Notes under the pieces: generated by a model
The model's database searches: none
Seen by the model: only the letters and a program-made list of their open reading frames with translations
What the model was told of the DNA's origin: nothing
From: a virus
IMG/VR virus record: IMGVR_UViG_3300042691_014317
Span: 1 to 58,555 of that record
Direction: 5' to 3' (one strand)
DNA length: 58,555 nt
In this document: positions 39,685 to 47,574 of the stretch, piece after piece
Numbering within the stretch: position 1 is the stretch's first letter
Layout of the letters: each line of letters starts with the position of its first letter
Translations under genes and position numbers: made by a program

Positions 39685-41937
39685 ATGATCAAGCCGTTTC
39701 TTATTTTTGTTTCGTTACTTCCTCTTTCTTTATTCTCTCAAGACACACTATTCAATCAAAGACTTAGCGAAATTACAGTAAAATCAGTAGCTAAGAAGGA
39801 AAGTAACATTTCAGTAATCAACATTGTTAAAAACAATTCCGTAGTATCAGACGGTATCTCTATCGAGTATCTAAAGAAGACTCCAGATAGAACTGTAGGT
39901 GATGCTCTTAAAAGAGTTAACGGAGTAACTATTCAAAATGATAGATTCGTTTTAGTAAGAGGTTTAGCAGATAGATACAATTCTGCTATGTTGAATAAAA
40001 CAGTTTTGCCTTCTACAGAACCTGATAGAAGAGCTTTCTCTTTTGATATTATTCCTTCTAGCCTAATAGACAATATCATAGTTGCTAAGTCAGCAGCTGC
40101 AAATTTACCTGGTGATTTTTCTGGTGGATTAGTTCAAGTAACAACCAAAGACGTATCAGGTAACTTTTTAAACGTATCATTAGGGAGTGGTTGGGGTTTA
40201 GTATCAACTTCGAAAGGCTTCAAGTTAGTACAAGATACTAAATTCCCTTCCACGTTCCCTTCTACATATAAGTTTCGTGTAGGTAGTTTAGGAGATAGAA
40301 GAGCTTACACTAAGTTGATAAACTCTTATGATCCTAGAAACTTTACATCTAGTCCCAACTACAATGGTGCTATTTCATTCGGTATTAAAAAAAACAAGTG
40401 GAATGTATTATTCAGTTCTACAGGAAGAAGATCTTACTCTTTGAATTACACAGATAGGTTGGACTATCAATCTTCTACTGAACTTGCTTACAAATACAAA
40501 GATACATCTTATACAACTACAGAGTCTTTAAATACTCTATTGAATATTACATACATAGGAAAGTACAAGTATAGTCTAAAGACATTATTCAATCATCAAG
40601 TAGAACAATCATATCTTACTAGGTTTGGTGAGAATTATGATAATGTTCAAGATGTTAAAAGTACATCAAGTAATAAAATAGTAAAGACAGTAGTTAACTC
40701 TCAGTTTGATACTAAGATCAAGACTATTGATTTTAATGTAGGTTATAATTTAATGTTGAGAGATCAACCAGATTATAGAGTTAATCCTATCACTAAGTCT
40801 TTAGGATCTAATCAAAACTATTCAATCGCTTGGAGAGATACATATAGATTTTGGAGTATAATGAATGAGAATAGCTTTAACACTGGACTTAACAAAGAGT
40901 TTAAGAATATTAAAGTAGGAGCTACGTACTTAAAGAAGATGAGGCAGTTTCAAGCAAGAGTATTTAGATATGAAGCTTCTGATTTGATGAATGAAATAAC
41001 AAACAATACAGACAGATACAAAGCTAATTTTGATTTGGCTACTGGCTATTTTATGTATGATAAAGAGTTCGGAGATTGGAAGTTAAACACCGGCTTAAGA
41101 ACAGAATACAACATATTCAATGTTAATACAGCAGACTTTAGTGGACAAAAAGTAAACGTAGATAGAACATACTTAGATTTTCTTCCATCGTTAAACGTGT
41201 CTAAGACAGTAGATAGGATCAAGAAGAGATTCTCTATAAGCAAAACATTGGCAAGACCTGAGTTTAGAGAGGTTGCTAACTTTGCATACTATGACTTTGT
41301 TAGAAATGCACAGTTGTTAGGCAACTCAAAGTTAGAAAAGTCTGATGTTTATAACATAGACTTGAAGTGGGAATACTATCCTAAAACTGGAGAGACTGTA
41401 TCTGTAGGAGTATTTGCTAAGCAATTCATAAAACCTATCGAGCAGATCGTAGCAGACGGTTCTGTTCCTTCTAATCTATTGTTGACATATACAAACCCAG
41501 ATAAAGCATCTTTATACGGTATAGAAATAGAAGTAAGAAAGAAAATGACAGAATGGCTAGACTTCTATGCTAATACTTCTCTTATGACTTCAGAAGTTAA
41601 TGTAAACGGATCTAAGAGGCAACTACAAGGACAATCTAACTATATTGTAAATGGTGGATTAAACTTACACAAGAAGTCTAATACATTAAACATAACATAC
41701 AATAGAGTAGGTGATAGAATATCTGCTGTTGGCTTTCAAGGATACTCTGATATATTCGAAAACTCTAGAGATGTAGTAGATGTTGTATATCTTAGAAAGA
41801 TAAAGAAAGGTGAAGTAAAGTTAGCAGTATCAGACATATTAGCGCAACCCTCTAAATACTATCAAAAGAATAGAGGTGATTTAATAAAAACAAACAATGA
41901 ACAAACAATCTCGTTAACACTAAACCTAAATTTATGA
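39685..41937 (+). CDS. TonB-dependent outer-membrane receptor, 750 aa
   Basis: Bacteroidota-type TonB-dependent transporter. Signal peptide (about 1-18, ending SLFSQ), a plug region with DALKRVNGVTIQ, VRGLADRYNS (about 91-100) and STEPDRRAFSFDIIPSSL, then GDFSGGLVQVTTKD. About 580 residues of alternating beta-barrel strands end in TLNLNL. It lacks the carboxypeptidase-like N-terminal domain common in Bacteroidota relatives. The barrel appears complete with no frameshift. The next gene starts within its stop (ATGA), so the two are coupled. Expected location is the outer membrane of the infected cell. Ligand is unknown. Confidence 0.92.
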   Translation: MIKPFLIFVSLLPLSLFSQDTLFNQRLSEITVKSVAKKESNISVINIVKNNSVVSDGISIEYLKKTPDRTVGDALKRVNGVTIQNDRFVLVRGLADRYNSAMLNKTVLPSTEPDRRAFSFDIIPSSLIDNIIVAKSAAANLPGDFSGGLVQVTTKDVSGNFLNVSLGSGWGLVSTSKGFKLVQDTKFPSTFPSTYKFRVGSLGDRRAYTKLINSYDPRNFTSSPNYNGAISFGIKKNKWNVLFSSTGRRSYSLNYTDRLDYQSSTELAYKYKDTSYTTTESLNTLLNITYIGKYKYSLKTLFNHQVEQSYLTRFGENYDNVQDVKSTSSNKIVKTVVNSQFDTKIKTIDFNVGYNLMLRDQPDYRVNPITKSLGSNQNYSIAWRDTYRFWSIMNENSFNTGLNKEFKNIKVGATYLKKMRQFQARVFRYEASDLMNEITNNTDRYKANFDLATGYFMYDKEFGDWKLNTGLRTEYNIFNVNTADFSGQKVNVDRTYLDFLPSLNVSKTVDRIKKRFSISKTLARPEFREVANFAYYDFVRNAQLLGNSKLEKSDVYNIDLKWEYYPKTGETVSVGVFAKQFIKPIEQIVADGSVPSNLLLTYTNPDKASLYGIEIEVRKKMTEWLDFYANTSLMTSEVNVNGSKRQLQGQSNYIVNGGLNLHKKSNTLNITYNRVGDRISAVGFQGYSDIFENSRDVVDVVYLRKIKKGEVKLAVSDILAQPSKYYQKNRGDLIKTNNEQTISLTLNLNL

Positions 41938-43136
41938 AAAAGCTATTAGTACTCTTTTTAGCATTTGGATTATTCAGTTGCACAAAAGAACTTGGTGGAG
42001 GTGATGAACCTATCAACGTACCTTCAACAACAACACTATCAGGAAACATTAACGCAACGACTACTTTAACATCAGATAAAGTATGGACACTCAAAGGATA
42101 TGTTTACGTAACTGATGGAGCTAAGTTAATCATTCAACCTGGTACAACTATCGTAAGTGATATCGCTGAGAAAGGTGCATTGTGTATTGAAAGAGGAGCT
42201 CAAATTATAGCTGAAGGAACTGTAACTAAACCTATAGTATTTACATCTGGTAAACCAGCTGGTGAAAAAGCTCCCGGTGATTGGGGCGGTATCGTAATAT
42301 TGGGTAGAGCAAAAACGAATCGTTCATCTGAACCAACTATTGAAGGCGGTATTGGTCGTCCTTACGGTGGTACAAACGATGCTGATAACAGTGGAGTCTT
42401 AAAGTACGTTCGTATCGAATACGCAGGTATCGCAGCACTGCCCAATTCGGAGATCAACGGTCTTACATTGGGAGCGGTAGGCGCGAGTACTATAATTGAA
42501 AACGTACAAACTATATATGCTAACGATGACGCGTTTGAATTCTTTGGAGGCACAGTATCGCCTAAGAATTTGTATGCTTACGCTACTGCAGACGATGACT
42601 TCGATTTTGATTTCGGTTATACGGGAACTGTAACAAACGGTGTATCAAAACGTGATCCTCAATTCGTAGATAACGGTGATGCTGGTAATGGTGTAGAATG
42701 TGACAATGATGGTACTGGTTCAACTGCTCAACCATTTACTCATCCTAAGCTAATTGGGATGGTTCTGGTAGGTCCATTCGACGCTAGCTCATTAACCAAT
42801 CACAATTTAGGATTGAGGTGGAGAAGAGCTACCCAATTCACAATCACAAACTCTAAGATATTGGGCTACATGAAAGGCGGATTTAGCGTAGAGTCAAACG
42901 AAACTGCACAAGCATACAAAGACGGAATAAGCAAGTTTGAAAACAACGAAGTACAATCTTATGATCCACTACAAAACTTTAGATCTACTTCTACTGTAAT
43001 TACAGCGGCAGACATGAAGATAAAGGCTTTAGGTCAAGGAAACAAAGAAGCTTCTTATACTAAGTCCGAAATGGAGGTGCTTTCAAAACCGGTGTGGATA
43101 AATGGATGGACTAGATTCCCAGTGAAGGGCCAATAA
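41934..43136 (+). CDS. Beta-helix-like surface lipoprotein coupled to the TonB receptor, 400 aa
   Basis: Lipoprotein signal ending GLFSC with Cys16. The following Gly-Asp-rich segment GGGDEP resembles Bacteroidota lipoprotein export signals that send lipoproteins to the cell surface. The body has parallel beta-helix character (WTLKGYVYVTDGAKLIIQPG, GDWGGIVILGRA, EYAGIAALPNSEINGLTLGA) with DDDFDFDFG-like acidic loops. It starts inside the receptor stop codon, so both are made together. In Bacteroidota such proteins often cap the receptor and bind its ligand; that role here is inferred. Confidence 0.85.
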   Translation: MKKLLVLFLAFGLFSCTKELGGGDEPINVPSTTTLSGNINATTTLTSDKVWTLKGYVYVTDGAKLIIQPGTTIVSDIAEKGALCIERGAQIIAEGTVTKPIVFTSGKPAGEKAPGDWGGIVILGRAKTNRSSEPTIEGGIGRPYGGTNDADNSGVLKYVRIEYAGIAALPNSEINGLTLGAVGASTIIENVQTIYANDDAFEFFGGTVSPKNLYAYATADDDFDFDFGYTGTVTNGVSKRDPQFVDNGDAGNGVECDNDGTGSTAQPFTHPKLIGMVLVGPFDASSLTNHNLGLRWRRATQFTITNSKILGYMKGGFSVESNETAQAYKDGISKFENNEVQSYDPLQNFRSTSTVITAADMKIKALGQGNKEASYTKSEMEVLSKPVWINGWTRFPVKGQ

Positions 43137-43202
43137 TCACTGAGAAGATAAAGTTCTCTGAGTCTTGCATATTGGGTAATTTTAAGCCCTAAACAAATAG
43201 TT

Positions 43203-43433
43203 ATGCAAGAAACAACACTGAGAATCTCAAAGACTACAGAAGTAGAAGATCCGCTTCCTTTAACAGAATGGTGTGAGCAGTACAAATTTGGATCTAGGGT
43301 GCAACGTAAGCAGCTAGACGTAGATATGTATAAGAGAGGAGAATACGATTTAGAAAAGTTAGCCAATCTAATAAAGTATGGAGCAAGTAAACCAGCCTGG
43401 TACAAGAGAATTTTGGACTTTAAAGCCGCATAA
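43203..43433 (+). CDS. Hypothetical protein, 76 aa
   Basis: Soluble protein with WCEQYKFGSRVQRKQLDVDM and YDLEKLANLIKYGASKPAW, a helical, possibly DNA- or protein-binding design. It overlaps the metallopeptidase-like gene by 56 nt in another frame. No family recognised. Confidence 0.5.
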   Translation: MQETTLRISKTTEVEDPLPLTEWCEQYKFGSRVQRKQLDVDMYKRGEYDLEKLANLIKYGASKPAWYKRILDFKAA

Positions 43434-43812
43434 GGGTCACGTACAAAAGATTTATGAATGGTGTAAAAAGAAGTACGGAAGATCTAAGTATAACGGTAGG
43501 TATCCCGATATAGTATTCAAAAAATCTGACTACTACACTGGAGAGGATTGGGGATACTATGACGAGATAGACAAAGTCATATTCGTTAGCAAGGACAAGC
43601 ACGAGACGGTTAAGGATCTTGCGCACACTATAATACACGAGTACACGCACTATCTACAGTCTATGTATCACTACAAAATACTGTCTTTGTACTTAGAACA
43701 TCACGAGAATCCGTTAGAAATACAGGCAGAAAGCGTAGCGGATAGGGACGTAGAAGAGTGTTTATATTATTTAGAATCTTTATATAAAAAAACTATTGTT
43801 TTGAGTGATTAG
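43378..43812 (+). CDS. Zincin metallopeptidase-like protein, 144 aa
   Basis: HEYTH (His87, Glu88, His91) is the zinc site, and Glu114 or Glu118 in NPLEIQAES could be the third ligand after a helix. No signal peptide, so it would act in the cytoplasm. Small HExxH proteins of this kind occur in phages, but substrates are unknown. Possible roles are prohead or chaperone processing. Confidence 0.7.
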   Translation: MEQVNQPGTREFWTLKPHKGHVQKIYEWCKKKYGRSKYNGRYPDIVFKKSDYYTGEDWGYYDEIDKVIFVSKDKHETVKDLAHTIIHEYTHYLQSMYHYKILSLYLEHHENPLEIQAESVADRDVEECLYYLESLYKKTIVLSD

Positions 43813-43825
43813 TGAATATTAAAAA

Positions 43826-43833
43826 TATTTATT
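43826..43833 (+). promoter_or_regulatory. TATTTATT motif before gene at 43855
   Basis: AATATTTATT, 21 nt before the ATG at 43855, in the gap after the metallopeptidase-like gene. Confidence 0.4.
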
Positions 43834-43854
43834 AGCATAAAAATAATAGATCCT

Positions 43855-44151
43855 ATGCATCTACTTCAAGTAGTAGCCAACGAAACAGTAGAATCCTCAT
43901 TCCTTCAGTACGGTGTGGTAGGCGCACTAGCCTTAATACTGGGATATTTTGCTTGGAACCAGTATAATAGACTCTTGAGAAAGAACGACGAACTAGAAAA
44001 GAAAGTCGATGCTTTACAAGACGAGATGCTCGGGCTAATCGTAGAACAGAAGGATCAGTTAGTAGATCTAGTCAAAGCAAATACAGAAGCACTAAGAGAT
44101 CTACAAAAGTTAGTGCTAGAATACGTTATCAGAGGCCCTCAGCAACACTAA
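43855..44151 (+). CDS. Membrane-anchored coiled-coil protein, holin-like (BhlA-like), 98 aa
   Basis: One N-terminal membrane span (FLQYGVVGALALILGYFAW, about 16-34) then a coiled coil (about 40-80). This resembles small holin-like proteins of the BhlA/UviB group in topology, though the match is not certain. Alternatively a membrane tether for another phage protein. Confidence 0.5.
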   Translation: MHLLQVVANETVESSFLQYGVVGALALILGYFAWNQYNRLLRKNDELEKKVDALQDEMLGLIVEQKDQLVDLVKANTEALRDLQKLVLEYVIRGPQQH

Positions 44152-44184
44152 GAATTTATATTTTACGGGCAAAACAGAATTCCT

Positions 44185-44194
44185 TACATTTACA
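44185..44194 (+). promoter_or_regulatory. TACATTTACA promoter-like element
   Basis: TACATTTACA, 17 nt before the ATG at 44212, with a CAATAAAAGTT leader between. It is a variant of the Bacteroidota TAnnTTTG box. Confidence 0.35.
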
Positions 44195-44211
44195 AAGTAA
44201 CAATAAAAGTT

Positions 44212-44376
44212 ATGAATACAATTATATTTGGTATAGTACTTTCTGTAGTATGGATTTGGATATTCATCGAAGTGGAAAACGCTCCTCTTATTAAACCAGA
44301 TGGTATAGAATACAAGGAGTATTTTACCATTTTAGGTATCAAAATCTGTAAGAACTTTAGGAAGCCAAAAAAATAA
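44212..44376 (+). CDS. Single-span membrane microprotein, 54 aa
   Basis: MNTIIFGIVLSVVWIWIFIE is a membrane helix followed by a Lys-rich tail ending RKPKK. The leader CAATAAAAGTT immediately before the ATG is the typical start context of this region. No family recognised. Confidence 0.5.
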   Translation: MNTIIFGIVLSVVWIWIFIEVENAPLIKPDGIEYKEYFTILGIKICKNFRKPKK

Positions 44377-44381
44377 TAGTC

Positions 44382-45122
44382 GTGAAAACAGTAGTATTAG
44401 GAGATACACACGGTAGATCCAATTGGAAGCTAGCCTTATACCAAGAAGAACCGATCGATAGATTGATATTCATCGGTGACTACTTCGATTCTTTCGACAT
44501 ACCGGGTGTAGAGCAGATTCATAACTTTAAAGAGATTGTACAATACAAAGAAAAGAATCCTCAAGTGGAAGTGGTGTTGTTAATCGGTAACCACGATCAC
44601 CACTATTTTCCAGAGATCGGATACACTGGCACGAGCGGATATCAGAGTAAGATTGCCCCTTCTATTACGCAAGTGATTGACGAGAACAGACATCATCTGT
44701 CTATGGCCTATGGATTTGATAATTACCTTTTCACCCACGCAGGAGTTAGTCCAATATTCATGGATCAGGTTTTTGGAGAGAACGGTTGGACAAAAGATAA
44801 TGTTGTGGCAGATTTAAACGATCTTTTTAAGTATAAACCCTTAGCTTTTGAGTTTAACGGATTCGATGCTTACGGAGATAACACAACGCAAACTCCTATC
44901 TGGATTAGACCAAGATCGTTAATGTCTTCTAACAAGAAGCATGATAAGGGACTAAAGAAAGACTACATACAAATTGTGGGACATACTGGAATGAAACGAA
45001 TTGACTTGGAAGGCAACGATAAATTCACAGGAGGCAGATACTACTTCATAGATACGATGGAAACATCGGGAGATTATTTAATCATAGAAGATAATAAGAT
45101 AAGAACTAATTCGGTAAAATAG
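44382..45122 (+). CDS. Calcineurin-like metallophosphoesterase, 246 aa
   Basis: All metal-ligand blocks are visible: GDTHGR (Asp8, His10), GDYFDS (Asp33), GNHDHH (Asn70, His71, Asp72) and GHTG near residue 202. It is a cytoplasmic phosphatase or nucleotidase of the PPP/lambda phosphatase type. It starts with GTG at 44382, 5 nt after the previous stop. Substrate not shown. Confidence 0.9.
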   Translation: MKTVVLGDTHGRSNWKLALYQEEPIDRLIFIGDYFDSFDIPGVEQIHNFKEIVQYKEKNPQVEVVLLIGNHDHHYFPEIGYTGTSGYQSKIAPSITQVIDENRHHLSMAYGFDNYLFTHAGVSPIFMDQVFGENGWTKDNVVADLNDLFKYKPLAFEFNGFDAYGDNTTQTPIWIRPRSLMSSNKKHDKGLKKDYIQIVGHTGMKRIDLEGNDKFTGGRYYFIDTMETSGDYLIIEDNKIRTNSVK

Positions 45123-45126
45123 TGGT

Positions 45127-45624
45127 ATGAAAAAAACGGTTATGATCACGCTAGCCATGATATGTTTCGTGGTGTACGCACAAACTCCCAGCAAACAAGA
45201 CGTTTACAGAGAGATAGTTTACCGCGGTATCAAGTTTCCCGATATCGCCATGTCTCAAGCGATCTTAGAATCAGGATCCTTTACCTCTAAGTTGGCAAAA
45301 CACAACAACAACTTCTTTGGTATGAGATATCCAAAAGTAAGGCAAACTACCGCAGTCGGTCAGAGGTACGGATACGCGAGGTACCTCTCTTGGAAGGATA
45401 GCGTTAAAGACTACAAACTGTGGCAAGATAACCTATTCAGAAAATATCCTAACATGACAAGAAGTCAGTACATGAACTACATAAAGAAAATGTATTCAGA
45501 GACTTCTAACTACATATCTTTGGTAAAAAAAATCATGAACAAAAACAAAATCGTGTATGAAACAAAAGATAGTGTTTGCGTTAGCGCTGATGTTTGCGTT
45601 GATAGCTTGCGAATCGTCATATAA
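45127..45624 (+). CDS. Exported endolysin, glucosaminidase-type (GH73-like), 165 aa
   Basis: Peptidoglycan hydrolase. A Sec signal peptide (about 1-18, ending YAQ) precedes AMSQAILESGSFTSKLAKHN (about 41-60), with probable catalytic Glu48, and NNFFGMRYP. This layout is that of GH73/FlgJ-like N-acetylglucosaminidases. Because it has a signal peptide it can reach the periplasm without a holin. Its 3' end contains a nested lipoprotein gene starting at 45557. Confidence 0.85.
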   Translation: MKKTVMITLAMICFVVYAQTPSKQDVYREIVYRGIKFPDIAMSQAILESGSFTSKLAKHNNNFFGMRYPKVRQTTAVGQRYGYARYLSWKDSVKDYKLWQDNLFRKYPNMTRSQYMNYIKKMYSETSNYISLVKKIMNKNKIVYETKDSVCVSADVCVDSLRIVI

Positions 45625-45718
45625 ACAAAAGCAAACAAAAGAAGAGGTAGATCAAATAGATTCGTCTGAGGTAGGATCGGCCACTACGGACAGCACGGCC
45701 AGGATCCCAGATAACTGA
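45557..45718 (+). CDS. Small lipoprotein nested in endolysin 3' end, o-spanin-like, 53 aa
   Basis: ATG at 45557 in the +1 frame of the endolysin, overlapping 68 nt. It encodes MKQKIVFALALMFALIAC with the lipidated Cys18, then a short hydrophilic, Ser/Thr/Asp-rich tail (to 53 aa). The lipobox LIAC is excellent. A small lipoprotein partly inside a lysis gene recalls Rz1-type o-spanins. Its stop codon lies in the left arm of the downstream repeat hairpin. Confidence 0.65.
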   Translation: MKQKIVFALALMFALIACESSYKQKQTKEEVDQIDSSEVGSATTDSTARIPDN

Positions 45719-45925
45719 TTGGTTTCCAATAGGTTATTCATAACTCGTTGGTTTTCAATCAGTTACGCTTGTTAGATATTTTTTAGCTTTCTTAGCTCCC
45801 AATTAAAAATCATACAGTCTGGGGCTCCAAGACTAAACAAACTAAAAACTTTAAAAAAAGTTAGAAAAAAGTGCCATGTTTGATGGAATTGGGGTAATTT
45901 TACCCTGTTACCAAATCAATACAGT
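45713..45925 (+). repeat. Intergenic regulatory module, copy 1 of 3
   Basis: Starts with inverted arms AACTGATTG (45713-45721) and CAATCAGTT (45756-45764), followed by ATATTTTTTAG. A CAGTCTGGGGCTCC segment comes next, then an A-rich tract ACTAAAAACTTTAAAAAAAG, then TAATTTTACCCTGTTACC and the ATG at 45926. Copies 2 and 3 lie at 52371 and 54594. Layout suggests terminator plus promoter plus leader. Confidence 0.8.
45895..45925 (+). promoter_or_regulatory. Promoter/leader core of module copy 1
   Basis: TAATTTTACCCTGTTACCAAATCAATACAGT directly before the ATG at 45926 (given in halves: TAATTTTACCCTGTT, then ACCAAATCAATACAGT). The first 8 nt fit TAnnTTT of Bacteroidota promoters. The GGGTAA-TT-TTACCC palindrome around it could be an operator. 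Confidence 0.5.
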
Positions 45926-46144
45926 ATGACAGCGATCTTACTCTTAGCCGACTTACCCTTACGAACCGATTACAATACCAGAATCAGAGCTGCCTTAGCC
46001 CAAGCAGGGGTCAAGTGGACGGAGGCTCCATCCAGAGTCAGTAGGGGCATATTCATCATGGTACCCAAGGAGCAAGCCAAGGTGGCGTACGATGCGGTAA
46101 GAGCCGTACCGTATGGCAAGGATTACTACTCCCAAAAGAATTAA
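45926..46144 (+). CDS. Hypothetical early-type protein, 72 aa
   Basis: Soluble small protein: an N-terminal helix with LPLRTDYNTRIRAALAQAG and a strand GIFIMVPKEQAKVAYDAV. No family recognised. It is the first gene behind module copy 1, so probably expressed early. Confidence 0.6.
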   Translation: MTAILLLADLPLRTDYNTRIRAALAQAGVKWTEAPSRVSRGIFIMVPKEQAKVAYDAVRAVPYGKDYYSQKN

Positions 46145-46172
46145 TTTTACACTGTTACCAAATCAAAAGAAT
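46142..46172 (+). promoter_or_regulatory. Partial fourth copy of the leader core
   Basis: TAATTTTACACTGTTACC then AAATCAAAAGAAT before the ATG at 46173. It matches only the 31-nt promoter/leader core of the three-copy module, without its hairpin and A-rich part. Confidence 0.45.
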
Positions 46173-46637
46173 ATGAACATCATCAACACACTCAACATTC
46201 AGACAGTTAACTTCATCAATGGTCGTAAGGGTACGTACAGAGTCGTAGTTAAATGTCCTGCTGGCTTTTACACTATCAAAGAAATTGAAGACTTCAATGG
46301 AGTAGAGAACGGAAGGACTTACGAGTCTCCGGCTGAGATCCTGTCTTGGTACAAAAAAGGAGCGTTAGCCACTATCGAATTCAAAGCAAATGACGGTGAT
46401 TACTTTTTGACTGTATTTGCTATGAAAGGTAAGAAGTGTGTCGTGATAGATGAGGATATTCTTAAAGGTCTGACCGTTGGAACAATCAATCAATATTGGT
46501 CGGAGACCAACCTTTACTCTCAGAGACAATACACTGCAGTTGGAGCTGTATCTTGGGTGGATAAAGCATTCGTTTTAGGATCCAGTCTTATTCACGATGG
46601 ATTGGGATTTGGAACTAGCGTAGCCATGAATAAATAA
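46173..46637 (+). CDS. Hypothetical protein, 154 aa
   Basis: ATG 46173 follows the leader copy; an in-frame start at 46113 lies in the previous gene. Beta-rich sequence with GTYRVVVKCPAGFYTIKEIE and AVSWVDKAFVLGSSLIHDG. No signal or span, no family recognised. Likely in the early gene set. Confidence 0.6.
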   Translation: MNIINTLNIQTVNFINGRKGTYRVVVKCPAGFYTIKEIEDFNGVENGRTYESPAEILSWYKKGALATIEFKANDGDYFLTVFAMKGKKCVVIDEDILKGLTVGTINQYWSETNLYSQRQYTAVGAVSWVDKAFVLGSSLIHDGLGFGTSVAMNK

Positions 46638-46653
46638 AATAAAAATAAAAGTT

Positions 46654-46890
46654 ATGTCACAATTCAATTTCACTTTCGAGACAGAAGCAGAACAGTTCGC
46701 CGCAGAGGGCACAGGATACATAGCAGAATATGACTGCGTAAGAATGGAGGTTAAGCATCCCAATGGCGGTTCGGTAGATTTTCCAGTTAAGAACCGCGAA
46801 AGCTACAACAAGATGCTGGAAATGCACGGTGAGAACATCGCTAAAGTGTACCCCACCGTTCACAGCTACGACATTCAAGACTACCTCTAA
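46654..46890 (+). CDS. Hypothetical protein, 78 aa
   Basis: Acidic small protein (FTFETEAEQFAAEGTGYIAE). Leader AAAATAAAAGTT directly before the ATG supports the start. No family recognised. Confidence 0.6.
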   Translation: MSQFNFTFETEAEQFAAEGTGYIAEYDCVRMEVKHPNGGSVDFPVKNRESYNKMLEMHGENIAKVYPTVHSYDIQDYL

Positions 46891-46910
46891 CCAAATTCAA
46901 AATAGAAGTT

Positions 46911-47123
46911 ATGAAAAAGAAAATCGCACTCACAGAGATCATCGAGACAGCTAAGAAAGTAGACGCAAATCAGTTCGCTAAATATCTTGACGAGAACAAG
47001 ATAGGTTGGACAATGCTTGATTGCAACATCATGGACTACAACGATGGTGACTTTAACATCACGTTGGATGCCTATAAAGACGAGAACGTTTACTTTTTGG
47101 ATGGCCAATATTTTGAAAACTAA
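46911..47123 (+). CDS. Hypothetical protein, 70 aa
   Basis: Acidic helical protein (EIIETAKKVDANQFAKYLDE) with an AATAGAAGTT leader. No recognised family; no membrane span. Confidence 0.55.
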   Translation: MKKKIALTEIIETAKKVDANQFAKYLDENKIGWTMLDCNIMDYNDGDFNITLDAYKDENVYFLDGQYFEN

Positions 47124-47133
47124 AAATAGAGTT

Positions 47134-47403
47134 ATGAGTTTGAAGAGTTACGAAGAATTAAAAGATTTGGATCTTAAAGGGTATTGTTACTACGTAGATG
47201 CTTGGGGTATGTCCATGACCAGTAGACATTCATATAGCCCTGAACTTTGGATCGTTTTAGAAGACACTGGCACAGAATGTGTGGTATCTGCTTTCGACAA
47301 TCAATCGTGGACAGAGAAGAGATCCAAAGACAATATTGCAAGGGCAATAGCGGGATATCCTGCCATATCATCAGAAACAAATAAAAATCTAATAAAAAAA
47401 TAA
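47134..47403 (+). CDS. Hypothetical protein, 89 aa
   Basis: ATG 47134 after an AAAAATAGAGTT leader is preferred over an in-frame start at 47017 inside the gene before. Small alpha/beta protein (GYCYYVDAWGMSMTSRHSYS). No family recognised. Confidence 0.55.
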   Translation: MSLKSYEELKDLDLKGYCYYVDAWGMSMTSRHSYSPELWIVLEDTGTECVVSAFDNQSWTEKRSKDNIARAIAGYPAISSETNKNLIKK

Positions 47404-47408
47404 AAGTT

Positions 47409-47516
47409 ATGAATAGGTATAATGACGATAAAACTTTCGCTCCCGTAATGGTTTTTTCTTTTGTGGTTATAGTATTAGGACTGATAATGGTGGTGGGAAA
47501 ATTAATAATGCACTAA
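47409..47516 (+). CDS. Membrane microprotein, 35 aa
   Basis: MNRYNDDKTFAPVMVFSF begins a protein with one hydrophobic helix (about residues 11-31) and a two-charge N-terminus. An AAAATAAAAGTT leader sits exactly before the ATG, the same context as neighbouring genes. No family recognised. Confidence 0.45.
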   Translation: MNRYNDDKTFAPVMVFSFVVIVLGLIMVVGKLIMH

Positions 47517-47549
47517 AAAAATAAGTTTTTAATTGTAAAAAAGCTTTCG

Positions 47550-47559
47550 TAAATTTACC
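47550..47559 (+). promoter_or_regulatory. TAAATTTACC promoter-like element
   Basis: TAAATTTACC, 15 nt before the ATG at 47575, related to TAATTTTACC of the repeat module. A TTG lies upstream at about 47533. Confidence 0.35.
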
Positions 47560-47574
47560 AAAATTAAATAAGTT

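Noticed and set aside
43139-43163. Hairpin ACTGAGAA...TTCTCTGAGT after the surface lipoprotein gene
   Set aside because: Imperfect pairing with a bulge and no T-run; a functional terminator cannot be claimed.
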